64,000 nucleotides of DNA from Allobosea sp. OK403 (lineage in GTDB: Bacteria; Pseudomonadota; Alphaproteobacteria; Rhizobiales; Beijerinckiaceae). The notes under the pieces were generated by a model. It made no database searches. It saw nothing but the letters and a program-made list of their open reading frames with translations, and was not told the DNA's origin. Location: assembly GCF_900113835.1 (NCBI RefSeq), contig NZ_FOQV01000003.1, positions 372,001 through 436,000 of the forward strand, in the 5' to 3' direction. The position numbers were made by a program, and so were the translations under genes. Shown in pieces: positions 1 to 9,546 of this stretch (positions are counted from its first letter, which is position 1; every line of letters begins with the position of its first letter).

Positions 1-91
1 CGGCTCCGAAGATCACCAGATCGAAGGGCGGCACCGGGGTGCGCTCGGGCGCGGCTTCGGGCCGCAACGCGCGATCGGCGATGGCATCCAT
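1..91 (-). CDS. zwf: Probable glucose-6-phosphate 1-dehydrogenase, 5' end only
   Basis: The minus strand has an ATG at 89-91 followed by 30 codons with no stop that run off the left edge. The translation ends in PPFDLVIFGA, which matches the start of the NADP-binding Rossmann strand (FDLVIFGATGDLA) of glucose-6-phosphate dehydrogenase, the first enzyme of the oxidative pentose phosphate and Entner-Doudoroff routes. Only the N-terminus is visible, so the assignment rests on this short motif and on the proline-rich leader common in rhizobial Zwf. The rest of the gene lies outside the window. Confidence 0.65.
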   Translation of the reverse strand, partial: MDAIADRALRPEAAPERTPVPPFDLVIFGA

Positions 92-223
92 AGGGGTCGA
101 CTCCGTCTTGGCCTGTGATCCGGCTCCGCCAAAGCTTAGAGCATGCGGGCTGCGACAAGAATGAGGCGTCGGCGTCGCTTTGCCAAACGCGATCAGCGCG
201 CAGCCGCCCCGCCCGGACCGCTG

Positions 224-289
224 GAGCAGGATGCGAAAAAGTGGGAACCGGTTTTTCGCACTGATCCTGCTCTAACTCTTTGATGAGAG
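224..289. repeat. Family A palindromic repeat, hairpin 1 only
   Basis: The sequence reads GAGCAGGATGCGAAAAAGTG, then ACCGG, TTTTTCGCA and CCTGCTC, followed by a TGATGAGAG tail. It folds into a long imperfect hairpin. The rest of the 92-292 spacer shows no gene. Other copies are at 3930, 21641, 22661, 52491 and 55726, with diverged copies at 9413 and 15840. Confidence 0.8.
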
Positions 290-292
290 TCC

Positions 293-1063
293 TCAGGCGG
301 GGATGGTCGCAGCCTGGCGCTTGAAGCCTTCGCTGGCAGTGAGGAGCTGCTGGGCATAGGCGGTCTGGGGCGCACGCGCCGCGAGCGTTGCGGCCGTCAT
401 CTCCTCGACGCCGCGGCCGAACTGCATGACCAGCAGACGCTCGCACATATGGGCGACGACGGCGAGGTCGTGGCTGACCAGGATATAGGTGAGCTTGCGC
501 TCCTGCCGCAGCGCCTGGAGCAGGTTCAAGACCTCGGCCTGGATCGAGACGTCGAGCGCCGAGGTCGGCTCGTCGAGCAGCAGGATCGTCGGCTCCAGCA
601 CGAGCGCGCGCGCGATCGCGACACGCTGGCGCTGCCCGCCGGAAAGCTGGTGCGGATAGCGGAAGCGGAAGGAAGGCGGCAGGCCGACATCGGCCATGGC
701 GCGGCCGATCCTGGCCTCGGCGTCGCGGATGCCGTGGATGGTCAGCGGCTCGGCCAGCGCATCGTCGACCGTCTTCTTGGGATGCAGCGAGCCGTAAGGA
801 TCCTGGAAGACCATCTGGACCTGGCGGTGGAAGGCCTTGTCGCGGATCTTCGGCTGCGCCTTGCCGAGGATGGCGATCTCGCCGCTCCAATCCCGGTTCA
901 GCCCGGCGAGAACGCGCAGCACGGTCGATTTGCCGGAACCGGACTCACCGACGATGCCGTAGCTCTCGCCGGACAGGACCGTGAAGCTGAGGTCCTTCAC
1001 GACATGGGCCTCGCCGAAGGAGACGTTGAGCTTGTCGAGAGCGATGGCGGGTTGTGTGGTCAT
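293..1063 (-). CDS. Peptide/opine ABC transporter ATP-binding protein (DppF/NikE-like)
   Basis: This 256-residue protein is a cytoplasmic ATPase of a family-5 solute importer. It has Walker A (GESGSGKST), a Q-loop (VFQDP), the ABC signature LSGGQRQR, Walker B (ILLLDEP) and the switch His in VSHD. It is shorter than typical DppF (about 320 residues) and lacks most of the C-terminal oligopeptide/dipeptide extension, which makes it closer to NikE or PhnK in size. I chose the ATG at 1063 because it overlaps the upstream gene's stop as ATGA. An in-frame ATG at 1072 is the alternative. It is the last gene of a five-gene importer operon, and the substrate cannot be told from sequence. Confidence 0.88.
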   Translation of the reverse strand: MTTQPAIALDKLNVSFGEAHVVKDLSFTVLSGESYGIVGESGSGKSTVLRVLAGLNRDWSGEIAILGKAQPKIRDKAFHRQVQMVFQDPYGSLHPKKTVDDALAEPLTIHGIRDAEARIGRAMADVGLPPSFRFRYPHQLSGGQRQRVAIARALVLEPTILLLDEPTSALDVSIQAEVLNLLQALRQERKLTYILVSHDLAVVAHMCERLLVMQFGRGVEEMTAATLAARAPQTAYAQQLLTASEGFKRQAATIPA

Positions 1064-1935
1064 GCCAGCCATGCCGGGTCGCGGGTGAGAGTTGCGAGCT
1101 TCGCCTTGGGATGGTCGAGGTCCGGCAGGCAGCCGAGCAGGCCCAGCGTATAGGGATGGCGCTGCGACCTTGCGGCTTCGTCGGCGAGTTCGGCGGCCGG
1201 CAGCGTCTCCATCGCCTTGCCGCCATACATCACGATGACGCGGTCGCAGAAGGACTGCACCAGATGCAGATCATGGCTGATGAAGATCAGCCCCATGCCG
1301 CGCTCGGTGACGAGATCGTCGAGGATCTTGAGAATCTGGAGCTGGACAGTGACGTCGAGCGCCGAGGTCGGCTCGTCGGCGATCAGGATGTCGGGCTCGG
1401 CGATCAGCATCATCGCGATCATCACGCGCTGGCCCATGCCGCCCGAGACCTCGTGCGGGTAGAGCTCATAGACGCGCCCCGGCTCGCGGATCTGCACGGC
1501 CTCCAGCATGACGAGGCTGCGCTCCCTGGCCTCGCGCACGCTCGCCTTATGATGGACGCGATAGGCCTCGGCGATCTGCTCACCGACGGTCTGGACCGGG
1601 TTGAGCGAGAATTTCGGATCCTGCATCACCATCGAGATATGGCGGCCGCGCAGCTTGCGCCGCGTGCGCTTGTCCATGGTGAGCAGGTCCTGGCCGCGAT
1701 AGACCAAACGATCGGCCAGGACCTCGCCGGGATAGGGGATGAGGTCGAGGATGGCGCGCCCGGTCATCGACTTGCCGGAGCCGGACTCGCCGACGATGCC
1801 GAGCCGCTCGCGGCCGAGCGTGAAGGAGAGCCCGCGTACGGCGCGCACGATCCCGGTCGGCGTGTGGAAATTGACCCGGAGATTGTCGAGTTCGAGCAGC
1901 GGCTGTTCGGTGGGCGTGGTCAAGGCGCGCATCAT
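1060..1935 (-). CDS. Peptide/opine ABC transporter ATP-binding protein (DppD-like)
   Basis: This is the second ATPase subunit of the importer, 291 residues. It shows Walker A (GESGSGKSM), signature VSGGMGQRV, Walker B (ILIADEPTSALD) and the switch His (FISHD), followed by the oligopeptide/dipeptide transporter C-terminal region ending in the typical HPYTLGLL motif. The open frame extends upstream inside the permease gene, but the two ATGs at 1935 and 1932 follow that gene's stop by one base and leave a normal N-terminus (MMRALTTPTEQP). DppD/DppF pairs form the heterodimeric motor in this family. The operon is transcribed leftward, with a 4-bp overlap to the next ATPase. Confidence 0.9.
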   Translation of the reverse strand: MMRALTTPTEQPLLELDNLRVNFHTPTGIVRAVRGLSFTLGRERLGIVGESGSGKSMTGRAILDLIPYPGEVLADRLVYRGQDLLTMDKRTRRKLRGRHISMVMQDPKFSLNPVQTVGEQIAEAYRVHHKASVREARERSLVMLEAVQIREPGRVYELYPHEVSGGMGQRVMIAMMLIAEPDILIADEPTSALDVTVQLQILKILDDLVTERGMGLIFISHDLHLVQSFCDRVIVMYGGKAMETLPAAELADEAARSQRHPYTLGLLGCLPDLDHPKAKLATLTRDPAWLA

Positions 1936-1936
1936 C

Positions 1937-2827
1937 TCACCTCTGGTCCATGACGTCGCGCAGGCCGTCGCCGAGCAGGTTGAAGCCGAGCGCGACGACG
2001 CAGATGGCAAGGCCGGGGAAGGTCGCGACCCACCATTGGTCAAAGATCTGCTCGCGACCGGCCGAGATCATCGCGCCCCATTCCGGGATCGGCGGCTGCG
2101 CGCCCAAGCCGAGGAAACCGAGACCCGCCGCAGTCAGGATGATACCGGCCATGTCGAGCGTGGTGCGCACGATCAGCGAGGGCAGGCAGAGCGGCACGAC
2201 ATGCTTCCAGACGATGCGCCATTGCGAGGCACCCTGAAGGCGCACGGCGGCGATATAATCCTGCTGGCGGATGATCAGCGTCTCGGCGCGGGCGACGCGG
2301 GCATAAGGCGGCCAGGCAGTGATCGCGATGGCGATGACGGCATTCTCCAGCCCCGGCCCGAGCGCAGCGACGAAGGCGAGCGCCAGCACGAGGCGCGGAA
2401 AGGCCAGGAAGACGTCGGTGATGCGCATCAGCAGGCGGTCAACCCAGCCGCCAAGATAGCCCGAGGTCGCGCCGATCAAGAGGCCGACCGGTCCGACCGT
2501 GATGACGACCAGCAGCACGATCACCAGCGTGACGCGCGCGCCGTAGACGATACGGCTGAAGATGTCGCGGCCGAGCGAATCCGTGCCGAAAAAATTGACG
2601 GCCGAGGGCGGCAGCAGGCGCTTGTCGAGATTTTGCGCGAGCGGGTTATGCGGCGCGATCAGCGGCGCGAAGGCGGCGATCAGCAGCAGGGCCACGACGA
2701 TGACCAGGCCGGCGACCGCGAGCGGGTTGCGCTTGAAGGCGAGCCATTGCCGGTAGAGCTGGCCGAGCCTGGCCTGGCGGCGGGAGCTCGGGGAATCGGT
2801 GGTGAGATAGTCGGTCCAGGTGGTCAT
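1937..2827 (-). CDS. Peptide/opine ABC transporter permease (DppC-like)
   Basis: This 296-residue inner-membrane permease has a hydrophilic N-terminus, one membrane segment near residues 40-60, and then the BPD_transp_1 core with further helices. The family motif FFGTDSLGRDIFSRIVYGAR is present, and the EAA loop is seen around RLQGASQWRIVWKHVVP. It pairs with the DppB-like permease encoded 9 bases upstream. Start codon ATG at 2827. It is the second permease in the standard order SBP-B-C-D-F. Confidence 0.92.
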   Translation of the reverse strand: MTTWTDYLTTDSPSSRRQARLGQLYRQWLAFKRNPLAVAGLVIVVALLLIAAFAPLIAPHNPLAQNLDKRLLPPSAVNFFGTDSLGRDIFSRIVYGARVTLVIVLLVVITVGPVGLLIGATSGYLGGWVDRLLMRITDVFLAFPRLVLALAFVAALGPGLENAVIAIAITAWPPYARVARAETLIIRQQDYIAAVRLQGASQWRIVWKHVVPLCLPSLIVRTTLDMAGIILTAAGLGFLGLGAQPPIPEWGAMISAGREQIFDQWWVATFPGLAICVVALGFNLLGDGLRDVMDQR

Positions 2828-2836
2828 GGCGCGCCC

Positions 2837-3883
2837 TCACCGTGTCCTGGGATCGACCAGCCGGCCGAGGATGTCGGACAACAGGTTGACGCCGATGAAG
2901 ACCGCACCAACCACCAATGTGCCACCGAGCACGGCGTTCATGTCGGCGTTCAGCAGGGAGTTGGTGATGTAGCGGCCTAAGCCCGGCCAGGCGAAGATCG
3001 TCTCGGTCAGCACCGAGCCTTCGAGCAGTTGCGCATAGGAGAGCGCGATCACGGTGATGAGCGGCACGAAGGCGTTGCGCAACGCGTGGCGCCAGATCAC
3101 CCGGAACTCCGACATGCCCTTCACCCGGGCAGCGATGACATATTGCTGCTGCAGCTCGGTGATCATGAAGCTGCGCGCCATGCGGCTGATATAGGCAACG
3201 CTGAGCAGGCCAAGCACGGCCGCGGGCAGGATGAGGTGGGACCAGGCATCGCGGAACGCCTCCCATTCCCCCTGCAGAGCGGCGTCGATGACGAGGACGC
3301 CGGTGATCGGATCGACGAAGTCCTGATAGGCGACGCTGATGCGGCCCGGCCCGGCGACCCAGCCGAGCTTGGCGTAGAACAAGAGCAGACCCATCAGGCC
3401 GAACCAGAACACCGGGACGGAATAGCCGAACAGGCCGATCAGGCGCGCAAGCTGGTCGGGCCAGCGGCCCTGATAGACCGCTGCGAGCACGCCGAGGGGC
3501 ACACCGAGCGCGACGCCGATCAGCGTGCCCAGCGTCGCCAGTTCCAGGGTCGCGGGGAAGACGCGCTTGATGTCGTCGGTGACGAGATTCGAGGTCAGCA
3601 CCGACTTGCCGAGATCGCCGGTGAAAACCTTGCCGACATAGGTGGCGAATTGCTGCCAGAGCGGTTTGTCGAGGCCGAGCGCGGCGCGGGCTGCGTCATA
3701 GACGTCGGCTTTTGCGTTGTCTCCGACGACCGCCAGCACCGGGTCGATCGGGATCACGCGGGCAATCAAGAAAGTGACGAGCAGCAGGCCGAAAAAGGTG
3801 ATCGCCACCGTGCTGAGCTCGCGCCCGGCGATGCGACCCCAGACTGCGCTCCGTCCACCCCAGCTTATGTTTGAAGTCGTCAT
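2837..3883 (-). CDS. Peptide/opine ABC transporter permease (DppB-like)
   Basis: This 348-residue permease has an N-terminal anchor near residues 25-45 (LSTVAITFFGLLLVTFLIAR), the DppB-type periplasmic loop with the RxIPIDPV element (here VIPIDPVLAVVGD), and a BPD_transp_1 domain in the second half with the EAA region (ARVKGMSEFRVIWRHALRNA). The C-terminal DILGRLVDPRTR is characteristic of DppB. It lies between the binding-protein gene and the DppC gene. The 287-base spacer upstream holds a repeat and a hairpin, which may lower expression of the membrane genes relative to the binding protein (inference). Confidence 0.92.
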   Translation of the reverse strand: MTTSNISWGGRSAVWGRIAGRELSTVAITFFGLLLVTFLIARVIPIDPVLAVVGDNAKADVYDAARAALGLDKPLWQQFATYVGKVFTGDLGKSVLTSNLVTDDIKRVFPATLELATLGTLIGVALGVPLGVLAAVYQGRWPDQLARLIGLFGYSVPVFWFGLMGLLLFYAKLGWVAGPGRISVAYQDFVDPITGVLVIDAALQGEWEAFRDAWSHLILPAAVLGLLSVAYISRMARSFMITELQQQYVIAARVKGMSEFRVIWRHALRNAFVPLITVIALSYAQLLEGSVLTETIFAWPGLGRYITNSLLNADMNAVLGGTLVVGAVFIGVNLLSDILGRLVDPRTR

Positions 3884-3929
3884 TCACCCGACCAATTCTA
3901 CGAAACCGCGGCAACGAAGACGCGTCATC

Positions 3930-4049
3930 GAGCAGGATGCGAAAAAGTGGAAACCGGTCTTTCGCATCCTGCCCTCACTCTTACGATGAGAGACGGATTC
4001 AGATTTCAGCTGGGATCACTTCGTGACCCGATCTGAAATCATCCGGCTC
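3930..4049. repeat. Family A palindromic repeat, both hairpins
   Basis: Hairpin 1 (GAGCAGGATGCGAAAAAGTG to GCATCCTGC) is followed by hairpin 2, whose arms are GATTTCAG and CTGAAATC around GGGATCACTTCGTGACCC. The element ends in ATCCGGCTC. It lies inside the importer operon, between the binding-protein gene and the permease genes. Confidence 0.8.
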
Positions 4050-4124
4050 GCGTGCCACGCCGTGGGAACGGTGAAGCCCGCGGGACCATCCCACCCACTG
4101 GAAGACCAAGTCCAAGCAAGAACC

Positions 4125-4151
4125 CCGCCGCGGCTTTGAGGGCCGCGGCGG
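4125..4151 (-). terminator. GC-rich hairpin downstream of the binding-protein gene
   Basis: There is a perfect 10-bp stem (CCGCCGCGGC / GCCGCGGCGG) with a 7-base loop 20 bases past the stop of the binding-protein gene. No clean U run follows, so it may be an attenuating or mRNA-stabilising hairpin rather than a full terminator. Abundant binding protein relative to permease is common in such operons. Confidence 0.5.
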
Positions 4152-4170
4152 TTCGATCGGAGGTCCGATC

Positions 4171-5760
4171 TCAGTTCTTGCTGAGCGTCGAGTAGAGGTT
4201 GGCGGCCGAGCCCGGCCCCAGGATCAGCCCGTCGACATTCTTGCGGTGGGCGGCGACTTCGACCTGCTGGAACATGATGACGAAGGGCGAGACCTTCTGG
4301 TGCTCGCGCTCAATGGCCTCATAGCCGGCCTTGCGCTTGTCGCTGTCGGTCTCGAAGACCAGCGCGCCGGTCTTCTTGCTCATCTCCGGGATGTCCCAGG
4401 CGTTGCGCCAGGCGAGCGTCTTGGAGCGGGCATCCTCGGCGTTGTTCTCGTTGATGGCGAAGGTCTCGGCGTTGGTGTGCGGGTCCTGATAGTCGGGACC
4501 CCACTGACCGATATAGATGTCGTGCGTGCGTGCGCGATATTTGGTCAGCGTCTGCTTGCCGTCGCCGGGGATCAGCTCGAGCTTGATGCCGGCCTGGGCC
4601 CAGTTCGCCTGGACCGCCTGGGCGATGTCGGTGATCGGGTTGACCGAGCGGGTGTCCATGGTGACGGAGAAGCCGTTCGGCAGGCCGGCCTTGGCGAGCA
4701 ACTCCTTGGCCTTGGCCGGGTCGAACTTGTAGGGCCGGTCGTCGATGGCGCCGAGGAAGCCCTTGGGCAGGAAGGCCTGGTGCGGCTTGTAGGTGCCGGC
4801 CACGATGTTGCGCTCGATCGAATCGTAATCGACCAGATATTTCAGCGCCTCGCGCACCTCGGGCTTGGCGAGGTTGGGGTTCTTCTGGTTGAGGCCGAGA
4901 TAGAGGATGTAGCCCTTGTCGCCGACCTGCTGGACGATGTCTGCGTTGCTCTTGATCGAATCAAGCTGGTCCTTCGACAGGTTGCGGGCGTAATCCACAT
5001 CGCCCTTCTCCAGCAGCAGCCGCTGCGAGGCGGGCTCGGCGACATGGCGTACGACGACGCGCTTCACCTTCGGCGCGCCCATGAACCAGTCGGGGTTAGC
5101 CTCGAGCGTGTATTGCTCGTTGGCGCGCCAGGCGCGCAGCTTATAGGCGCCCGAGCCGGCCGAATTCTGCTTGAGCCATTCATAGCCGAAATCGCCGGCC
5201 TTCTCGTTCGCCTTGACCAGCTTGGAATCGACGATCACCGCGACGTTGGCGGTCAGGCAGTTCAGGAAGAAGCTCGGCGCATAGGGCTTGTCGACCGTGA
5301 TGGTGACGGTCTTGTCGTCGACCGCCTTCACCATCTCGGTGACGTTGTCCTTGGTCAGGCCGAACTGGGTCAGGATGAAGCCCGGCGACTTGTTGAGCAC
5401 GACGGCGCGCTGGAAGGAGTAGACCACGTCGGCGGCCGTCAGCGGGTTGCCCGAGTGGAACTTGACGTTGGGCTTGAGCTTGAAGGTGTAGGTCTTGCTG
5501 TCGGGGCTGATGGTCCAGCCCTCGGCGAGGTCGCCATAGAGCTTGGAGGGATCGGCCAGATCGAACCGCACCAGCTTGTCGTAGACATTGCCGACGACCT
5601 CGCCGCCGGAAAATTCGAACACTTCGGCGGGATCGAGCGAGATGATATCGTCGATCTGCTTGGCCATCACGACCGTGTCCTTTGGCGTCTGGGCCATGGC
5701 GGTGGTCGCCATCAACGCAGTAAAGGCCGACACCGTCAGCAATTTCGCAACATGACGCAT
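4171..5760 (-). CDS. Family-5 ABC transporter periplasmic substrate-binding protein
   Basis: This 529-residue SBP_bac_5 protein is the periplasmic receptor of the importer encoded downstream. The N-terminus MRHVAKLLTVSAFTALMATT is a Sec signal peptide with probable cleavage after AMA-Q. The mature chain begins with the family pattern DTVVMAKQIDDIISLDPAE and contains FKLKPNVKFHSGNPLTAADV, typical of dipeptide/oligopeptide binding proteins. I prefer the ATG at 5760, preceded by GGGGATTTCC. An ATG at 5772 four codons upstream is equally in frame. The frame opens further upstream to 5931, but that segment is not signal-like. Substrate unknown: peptides, opines or glutathione are all possible. Confidence 0.9.
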   Translation of the reverse strand: MRHVAKLLTVSAFTALMATTAMAQTPKDTVVMAKQIDDIISLDPAEVFEFSGGEVVGNVYDKLVRFDLADPSKLYGDLAEGWTISPDSKTYTFKLKPNVKFHSGNPLTAADVVYSFQRAVVLNKSPGFILTQFGLTKDNVTEMVKAVDDKTVTITVDKPYAPSFFLNCLTANVAVIVDSKLVKANEKAGDFGYEWLKQNSAGSGAYKLRAWRANEQYTLEANPDWFMGAPKVKRVVVRHVAEPASQRLLLEKGDVDYARNLSKDQLDSIKSNADIVQQVGDKGYILYLGLNQKNPNLAKPEVREALKYLVDYDSIERNIVAGTYKPHQAFLPKGFLGAIDDRPYKFDPAKAKELLAKAGLPNGFSVTMDTRSVNPITDIAQAVQANWAQAGIKLELIPGDGKQTLTKYRARTHDIYIGQWGPDYQDPHTNAETFAINENNAEDARSKTLAWRNAWDIPEMSKKTGALVFETDSDKRKAGYEAIEREHQKVSPFVIMFQQVEVAAHRKNVDGLILGPGSAANLYSTLSKN

Positions 5761-5967
5761 GGAAATCCCCATCGTTTGATTTCGCCGGCCTTTCGGGTGG
5801 CCGTTCAGTCCAATGTGGAACCAGTTGCCGGGCGATGTCCAGCGGTGCTGCGAAGAGCTCAGAGGCAAGCGCTGTGGAGAACTGCCTAATTCTTGCGCAC
5901 ACACCGCGATTGCCGGCGCACCCTTGCGCAAGTTGCGCCTTTGCGGGTTTTGCCGGCATCGCTAACG

Positions 5968-6000
5968 TGTCGTGGCCCGGCGCCCCGCCGGGCCACGACA
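5968..6000. promoter_or_regulatory. Perfect 15-bp inverted repeat between divergent genes
   Basis: TGTCGTGGCCCGGCG at 5968-5982 and its exact complement at 5986-6000 are separated by three C residues. The hairpin ends 15 bases before the TTG start of the transglutaminase gene, so it would lie in that gene's leader if transcription starts upstream of it. It could be a terminator-like attenuator, an RNA hairpin masking the ribosome site, or a solitary REP element. Confidence 0.7.
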
Positions 6001-6015
6001 AGCAGGTGCCAAGCC

Positions 6016-9000
6016 TTGGCCATCATCGCCGCGCTGAACCACGTCACCCATTACAGCTATGACCGGCCGGTCACGCTGGGGCCGCAGATCATCCGCCTGA
6101 GGCCGGCGCCGCATTGCCGGGCCGCGATCAACAGCTATTCGCTGAAGGTCACACCGGCCGAGCATTTCGTGAACTGGCAGCAGGATCCCAGCGGCAACTG
6201 GCTGGCGCGCTTCGTCTTTCCCGAGCCGGTGAAGGAATTCCGCATCGAGGTCGACCTCGTCACCGAGCTCTCGATCATCAATCCGTTCGACTTCTTCGTC
6301 GAGACCGACGCCGAGATCTTCCCCTTCGCCTATCCCGAGGAGTTGCGCGCGGAGCTTGCGCCCTATCTCGTCACCGAGCCGGCAGGTCCGCTGCTGGCGG
6401 CCTATCTCGCGACGATCCCGCGCGAGCCGACCAATACGGTCAATTTCATCGTCGATCTCAACGCCCGGCTGGCGCAGGGCATCGCCTATGGCATCCGCAT
6501 GGAGCCCGGCGTCCAGGAGCCCGAGCACACGCTCGACATCAAATCCGGCTCCTGCCGCGATACGAGCTGGCTGCTCGTCCAGATCATGCGCCATCTCGGC
6601 TTCGCGGCGCGCTTCGTCTCCGGCTACCTGATCCAGATGAAGGCGGATATCGACCCGCTGGAAGGCCCGCGCGGCACCGACAAGGATTTTACCGACCTCC
6701 ATGCCTGGGCGGAGATCTACATCCCCGGCGCCGGCTGGATCGGGCTCGACCCGACCTCGGGCCTGCTCACCGGCGAAGGGCATCTGCCGCTGGCGGCGAC
6801 ACCGCATTACCGCTCGGCCGCGCCGGTCTCGGGGGTGGCAAGCTTCGCCGAAACCACATTCGATTTCTCGATGAGCGTGGCGCGCGTGCATGAAGTGCCG
6901 CGCATCACCCTGCCCTTCTCGGACACGTCCTGGGGCGAGCTCGACGCACTCGGCGAAAAGGTCGAGGCCGATCTGAAGGCCGGCGACGTCCGCCTGACCA
7001 TGGGCGGCGAGCCGACCTTCGTCTCGATCGACGACCAGACCGGCGAGGAATGGAACATCGCCGCCGTCGGCCCGACCAAGCGCCAGCGCGCCGATGTGAT
7101 GATCCGCCGCCTGCGCGAGCGCTTCGCACCGGGCGGCATGCTGCATTACGGTCAGGGCAAATGGTATCCGGGCGAGAGCCTGCCGCGCTGGGCCTTCGCG
7201 CTGTACTGGCGCACTGACGGCGAGCCGATCTGGCGCGACGCCGCGCTGATCGCACGCGAGCCTGGCGCGCCGACCGGCGGCGACCGCGAATTGGAGACCG
7301 CCGCCTCGATCCGCGACGCCGAGGCGCTGGCGGCCGGCCTCTCGGAGAAACTGGGGCTGGGCGCCGATTATGTGCTGCCGGCCTATGAGGACACCGGCCA
7401 CTGGCTGCTGAAGGAAGCGCAGCTTCCCGACAATGTCGACCCGCTCGACCCGCGCCTCGCCGATCCGGAAGAGCGCGCGCGCATGGCGCAGGTCTTCCAG
7501 CTCGGGCTGGGCAAACCGCGCGGCTATGTCATTCCGGTGCAGCGCTGGCAGTCCCAGGCCGGCGACCGGCGCTGGCGCTCGGAGAAGTGGAAGCTCCGGC
7601 GCGGCAAGCTCTTCCTGGTGCCGGGCGACTCGCCCGTGGGCTACCGCCTGCCGCTTGGCTCCCTGCCGGTCGTGCCGAAGGACGAGTTTCCCCACATCCA
7701 CCCGCAGGATCCGATGGAGCCGCGCGGACCGCTGCCGCCGGCCGCCAGCCTGGGCAGCGGAGGGACGGCGCCTGCGGCTATGAACGGCGCGCAAGCCACG
7801 CCTGCGGTCGCCGCGCCGCCCGCGCATTACCAGATGTCGCGCCCGGTCGAGACACAGGGCGAAGGCAGCGCGCAGGACCGCACCGAGCAGGAGATCGGCG
7901 GCGAGCATGTCCGCACGGCGCTGAGCCTCGAGGTCCGCGACAACATCCTGTGCGTCTTCCTGCCGCCGGTCGAGAAGCTGGAGGATTATCTGGAGCTGAT
8001 CGCCAGCGTCGAGGCCGTGGCGCAGGAGCTGAACCTGCCCGTCCATATCGAGGGCTATTCGCCGCCCAACGATCCGCGCCTCAACGTCATCAAGGTCACG
8101 CCCGATCCCGGCGTGATCGAGGTCAACATCCACCCGGCCAAGAGCTGGCGCGAGGCGGTGGACATCACGCGCGGCGTCTATGAGGAGGCGCGGCAGTCGC
8201 GGCTCTGCGCCGAGAAGTTCATGGTCGATGGCCGCCACACCGGCACCGGCGGCGGCAACCATGTCGTGCTCGGCGGCGTGACGCCGCCCGATAGCCCGTT
8301 CCTGCGCCGACCGGACCTGCTCAAGAGCATCATCTTGTACTGGAACAGGCACCCGTCCCTGTCCTTCCTGTTCTCGGGGCTCTTCATCGGGCCGACGAGC
8401 CAGGCCCCGCGCATCGACGAGGCGCGCTTCGACCAGCTCTACGAGCTGGAGATCGCGCTCGCGCAAGTACCGGGACCGGGCGCACCGAGCATCCCGCTCT
8501 GGCTGGTCGACCGGCTGTTCCGCAACCTTCTGGTCGACGTCTCCGGCAACACGCACCGCACCGAGATCTGCATCGACAAGCTCTACTCGCCGGACGGGCC
8601 GACCGGCCGCCTCGGGCTGATCGAGTTCCGCTCCTTCGAGATGCCGCCGGATGCGCGCATGAGCCTGGCGCAGCAGCTCCTGATCCGGGCGCTGGTCGCC
8701 TGGTTCTGGCGCGAGCCGCAGAGCGGCAGCCTGGTGCGCTGGGGCACGACACTGCATGACCGCTTCATGCTGCCCGAACTGGTCTGGCAGGATTTCAAGG
8801 ACGTGCTCGCCGATCTCGGCCGCGCCGGCTACGCCTTCGATCCGGTCTGGTTCGAGGCGCAGGCCGAGTTCCGCTTCCCGTTCTACGGCAAGGTCGAGCA
8901 TGGCGGGGTCGAGCTCGAACTGCGCCAGGCGCTCGAGCCCTGGCATGTCATGGGCGAGGAAGGCGCGATCGGCGGCACGGTGCGCTATGTCGACAGCTCC

Positions 9001-9420
9001 GTGGAGCGGCTGCAGGTCAAGGCCAAGGGGCTCGTGCCCGGCCGCCACCTCATTACCTGTAATGGCCGCCGCATGCCGATGACGCCGAGCGGCAGCACCA
9101 GTGAGGCGATCGCCGCCGTGCGCTTCAAGGCCTGGCAGCCGAGCTCGGGCCTGCATCCGACGATTCCGGTGCATGCGCCGCTGACCTTCGACATCGTCGA
9201 CACCTGGGTCGGACGCTCGCTCGGAGGTTGCGTCTACCATGTCGCCCATCCCGGAGGGCGCAATTATGAAACTCCTCCCGTGAATTCCTACGAAGCGGAG
9301 GCGCGCCGGCTCGCGCGTTTCGAAGCGATCGGGCATAGTCCGGGCGCGCTGGCGATTCCGCCAGAAGAGCGCAGCGTCGAATTCCCGCTCACCCTGGATT
9401 TGCGACGCCCGAGAGCATGA
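6016..9420 (+). CDS. Transglutaminase-like protein with C-terminal DUF2126 (putative amidoligase)
   Basis: This 1134-residue protein has a bacterial transglutaminase N-terminal beta domain (about residues 5-85), a transglutaminase-like thiol peptidase core (about 120-260) and a long DUF2126 region (about 310-1115). The catalytic triad is intact: Cys180 in GSCRD, His229 in LHAW and Asp245 in GLDPT. DUF2126 is described in Pfam as a putative amidoligase of the COOH-NH2 ligase class. I chose TTG at 6016 because family members begin [17 protein letters not shown] and no ATG lies nearby. The frame itself opens at 5893. It leads the cluster with the ATP-grasp/alpha-E and second transglutaminase genes. 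Its stop codon lies inside a family A repeat. Confidence 0.9.
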   Translation: MAIIAALNHVTHYSYDRPVTLGPQIIRLRPAPHCRAAINSYSLKVTPAEHFVNWQQDPSGNWLARFVFPEPVKEFRIEVDLVTELSIINPFDFFVETDAEIFPFAYPEELRAELAPYLVTEPAGPLLAAYLATIPREPTNTVNFIVDLNARLAQGIAYGIRMEPGVQEPEHTLDIKSGSCRDTSWLLVQIMRHLGFAARFVSGYLIQMKADIDPLEGPRGTDKDFTDLHAWAEIYIPGAGWIGLDPTSGLLTGEGHLPLAATPHYRSAAPVSGVASFAETTFDFSMSVARVHEVPRITLPFSDTSWGELDALGEKVEADLKAGDVRLTMGGEPTFVSIDDQTGEEWNIAAVGPTKRQRADVMIRRLRERFAPGGMLHYGQGKWYPGESLPRWAFALYWRTDGEPIWRDAALIAREPGAPTGGDRELETAASIRDAEALAAGLSEKLGLGADYVLPAYEDTGHWLLKEAQLPDNVDPLDPRLADPEERARMAQVFQLGLGKPRGYVIPVQRWQSQAGDRRWRSEKWKLRRGKLFLVPGDSPVGYRLPLGSLPVVPKDEFPHIHPQDPMEPRGPLPPAASLGSGGTAPAAMNGAQATPAVAAPPAHYQMSRPVETQGEGSAQDRTEQEIGGEHVRTALSLEVRDNILCVFLPPVEKLEDYLELIASVEAVAQELNLPVHIEGYSPPNDPRLNVIKVTPDPGVIEVNIHPAKSWREAVDITRGVYEEARQSRLCAEKFMVDGRHTGTGGGNHVVLGGVTPPDSPFLRRPDLLKSIILYWNRHPSLSFLFSGLFIGPTSQAPRIDEARFDQLYELEIALAQVPGPGAPSIPLWLVDRLFRNLLVDVSGNTHRTEICIDKLYSPDGPTGRLGLIEFRSFEMPPDARMSLAQQLLIRALVAWFWREPQSGSLVRWGTTLHDRFMLPELVWQDFKDVLADLGRAGYAFDPVWFEAQAEFRFPFYGKVEHGGVELELRQALEPWHVMGEEGAIGGTVRYVDSSVERLQVKAKGLVPGRHLITCNGRRMPMTPSGSTSEAIAAVRFKAWQPSSGLHPTIPVHAPLTFDIVDTWVGRSLGGCVYHVAHPGGRNYETPPVNSYEAEARRLARFEAIGHSPGALAIPPEERSVEFPLTLDLRRPRA

Positions 9421-9528
9421 TGCCGAAAAGTGGAAACCGGTTTTCGGACGACATCATGCGCCCGTTTTTTGTTGTAGAGACGGATTCAGATTCTAGGTCG
9501 AATCGACCTAAAATCATCCGGCTCTAGA
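9413..9528. repeat. Diverged family A repeat, both hairpins
   Basis: Hairpin 1 reads GAGCATGATGCCGAAAAGTG to CGACATCATGC. Hairpin 2 keeps the flanks GACGGATTCAGA and AAATCATCCGGCTCT, but its stem is TAGGTCGA/TCGACCTA instead of the GATGGGATCAC stem of other copies. The repeat supplies the last codons and the stop of the preceding gene. Confidence 0.75.
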
Positions 9529-9546
9529 GGAGTATAAACGCAAGCG

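Noticed and set aside
5962..9336. An 1124-codon open frame on the minus strand opposite the DUF2126 gene
   Set aside because: It mirrors a clearly conserved gene on the other strand. High-GC codon bias opens long antisense frames, and the translation resembles no protein family. The same holds for the long antisense frames at 4246-5889, 26684-28039, 29287-30945, 31873-33204, 41970-43109 and 59021-61105.
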